From: Lactobacillus ultunensis DSM 16047
GTDB lineage: Bacteria; Bacillota; Bacilli; Lactobacillales; Lactobacillaceae
DNA: 64,000 bases
Assembly: GCF_001436305.1 (NCBI RefSeq)
Contig: NZ_AZFO01000004.1
Span: 42,065-106,064, forward strand
Direction: 5' to 3'
Below the pieces are notes generated by a model, which saw only the letters and a program-made list of their open reading frames with translations, did no database searches and was not told where the DNA came from. Both the position numbers and the translations under genes were made by a program. Shown one piece after another: positions 63,886 through 64,000 of the stretch (position 1 is its first letter; each line of letters starts with the position of its first letter).

Positions 63886-64000
63886 TGTTAGTCGGTAAAT
63901 TTACTATTTAATTTCTGAAAAATGGTGAGTGCAAATGTTAAAAAGCATTACTGTAAAAAAGCGGATTGCAATTATTTTTGATACATTCCCTGTCAAGTAG
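63886..64000 (+). other. Downstream edge with a short unassigned ORF
   Basis: An ATG at 63935 behind GGTGAG opens a 21-codon frame (MLKSITVKKRIAIIFDTFPVK) that stops exactly at the window end. It may be a small peptide or a broken gene start. I cannot assign it. Confidence 0.2.

Noticed and set aside
1..64000. CRISPR arrays, insertion sequences, prophage genes, tRNA genes
   Set aside because: No regularly spaced repeats, transposase or phage structural motifs, or cloverleaf sequences were seen on reading.

Overview
The window looks like chromosome of a Lactobacillus sensu stricto, probably of the gasseri/johnsonii/acidophilus lineage. This rests on the low GC content, AT-rich intergenic DNA, a full mevalonate operon with a type 2 IPP isomerase, the AddAB-type nuclease in its RexA/RexB form, XerS as tyrosine recombinase, a GH25 lysozyme ending in S-layer-type (SLAP) repeats, and TTG starts behind strong GGAGG sites. 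The species call is by recognition, not by search. I see no tRNA gene, insertion sequence, prophage or CRISPR array. The only RNA gene I can support is rnpB.

Layout. 1-3.7 kb: a partial M23 peptidase, a NUDIX hydrolase, then trmK, a Nif3-like gene and pepT. 4-7.6 kb: a YtrA-type GntR regulator with an ABC ATPase and three tandem paralogous permeases, behind a promoter carrying three identical half-sites. 7.7-13.8 kb: rarA, lepB, two unknown genes, an rRNA methyltransferase and a Cof-type phosphatase. 13.9-17.9 kb (minus): mvaK1-mvaD-mvaK2-fni. 18-31 kb: rexB-rexA-dinG-tseB-asnS, dnaD-nth. dinG is frameshifted; RexB and Nth both lack the cysteines that would hold a [4Fe-4S] cluster. 31-38.2 kb: pbp1A-recU, a YpsA-like gene, gpsB, rnpB, a THUMP methyltransferase and a phosphoesterase. 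38.3-46 kb: a small membrane protein, fhs, lspA, rluD, then carA-carB, which are full length but have lost catalytic residues at all three active sites. 46-50.7 kb: rqcH, a MarR regulator, a DegV protein and xerS. 51-57.6 kb: a small acidic protein, a DUF805 protein, a lipoprotein broken by an in-frame TGA, the GH25 lysozyme, a membrane protein with a cre-like site, and a LytTR-DUF3021-ABC operon with a LytTR-type direct repeat at its promoter. 57.7-59.4 kb: a two-gene ABC cassette flanked by two copies of the same 39-base hairpin element. 59.4-63 kb: an MFS exporter and a MutS2-like ATPase without Smr domain, divergently transcribed, each with a structured leader holding a small ORF. 63.1-63.9 kb: a nucleoside phosphorylase broken by a frameshift.

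Main points for a second look. (1) The degenerate CarA/CarB pair is preserved as two long intact genes and is probably no longer a carbamoyl-phosphate synthase. (2) The divergent MFS / MutS2-like locus has on the exporter side a 30-codon leader peptide whose last codons overlap a hairpin, plus a competing downstream hairpin, which is the architecture of ribosome-stalling attenuation. On the other side is a MutS2-family ATPase, a family linked to collided-ribosome splitting, behind its own short uORF and hairpin. Together they could be a ribosome-stress or antibiotic-response module. (3) Fe-S ligands have been lost in two separate DNA repair enzymes. (4) Three genes (dinG, the lipoprotein, the nucleoside phosphorylase) carry a single lesion each, which may be real or sequencing errors.
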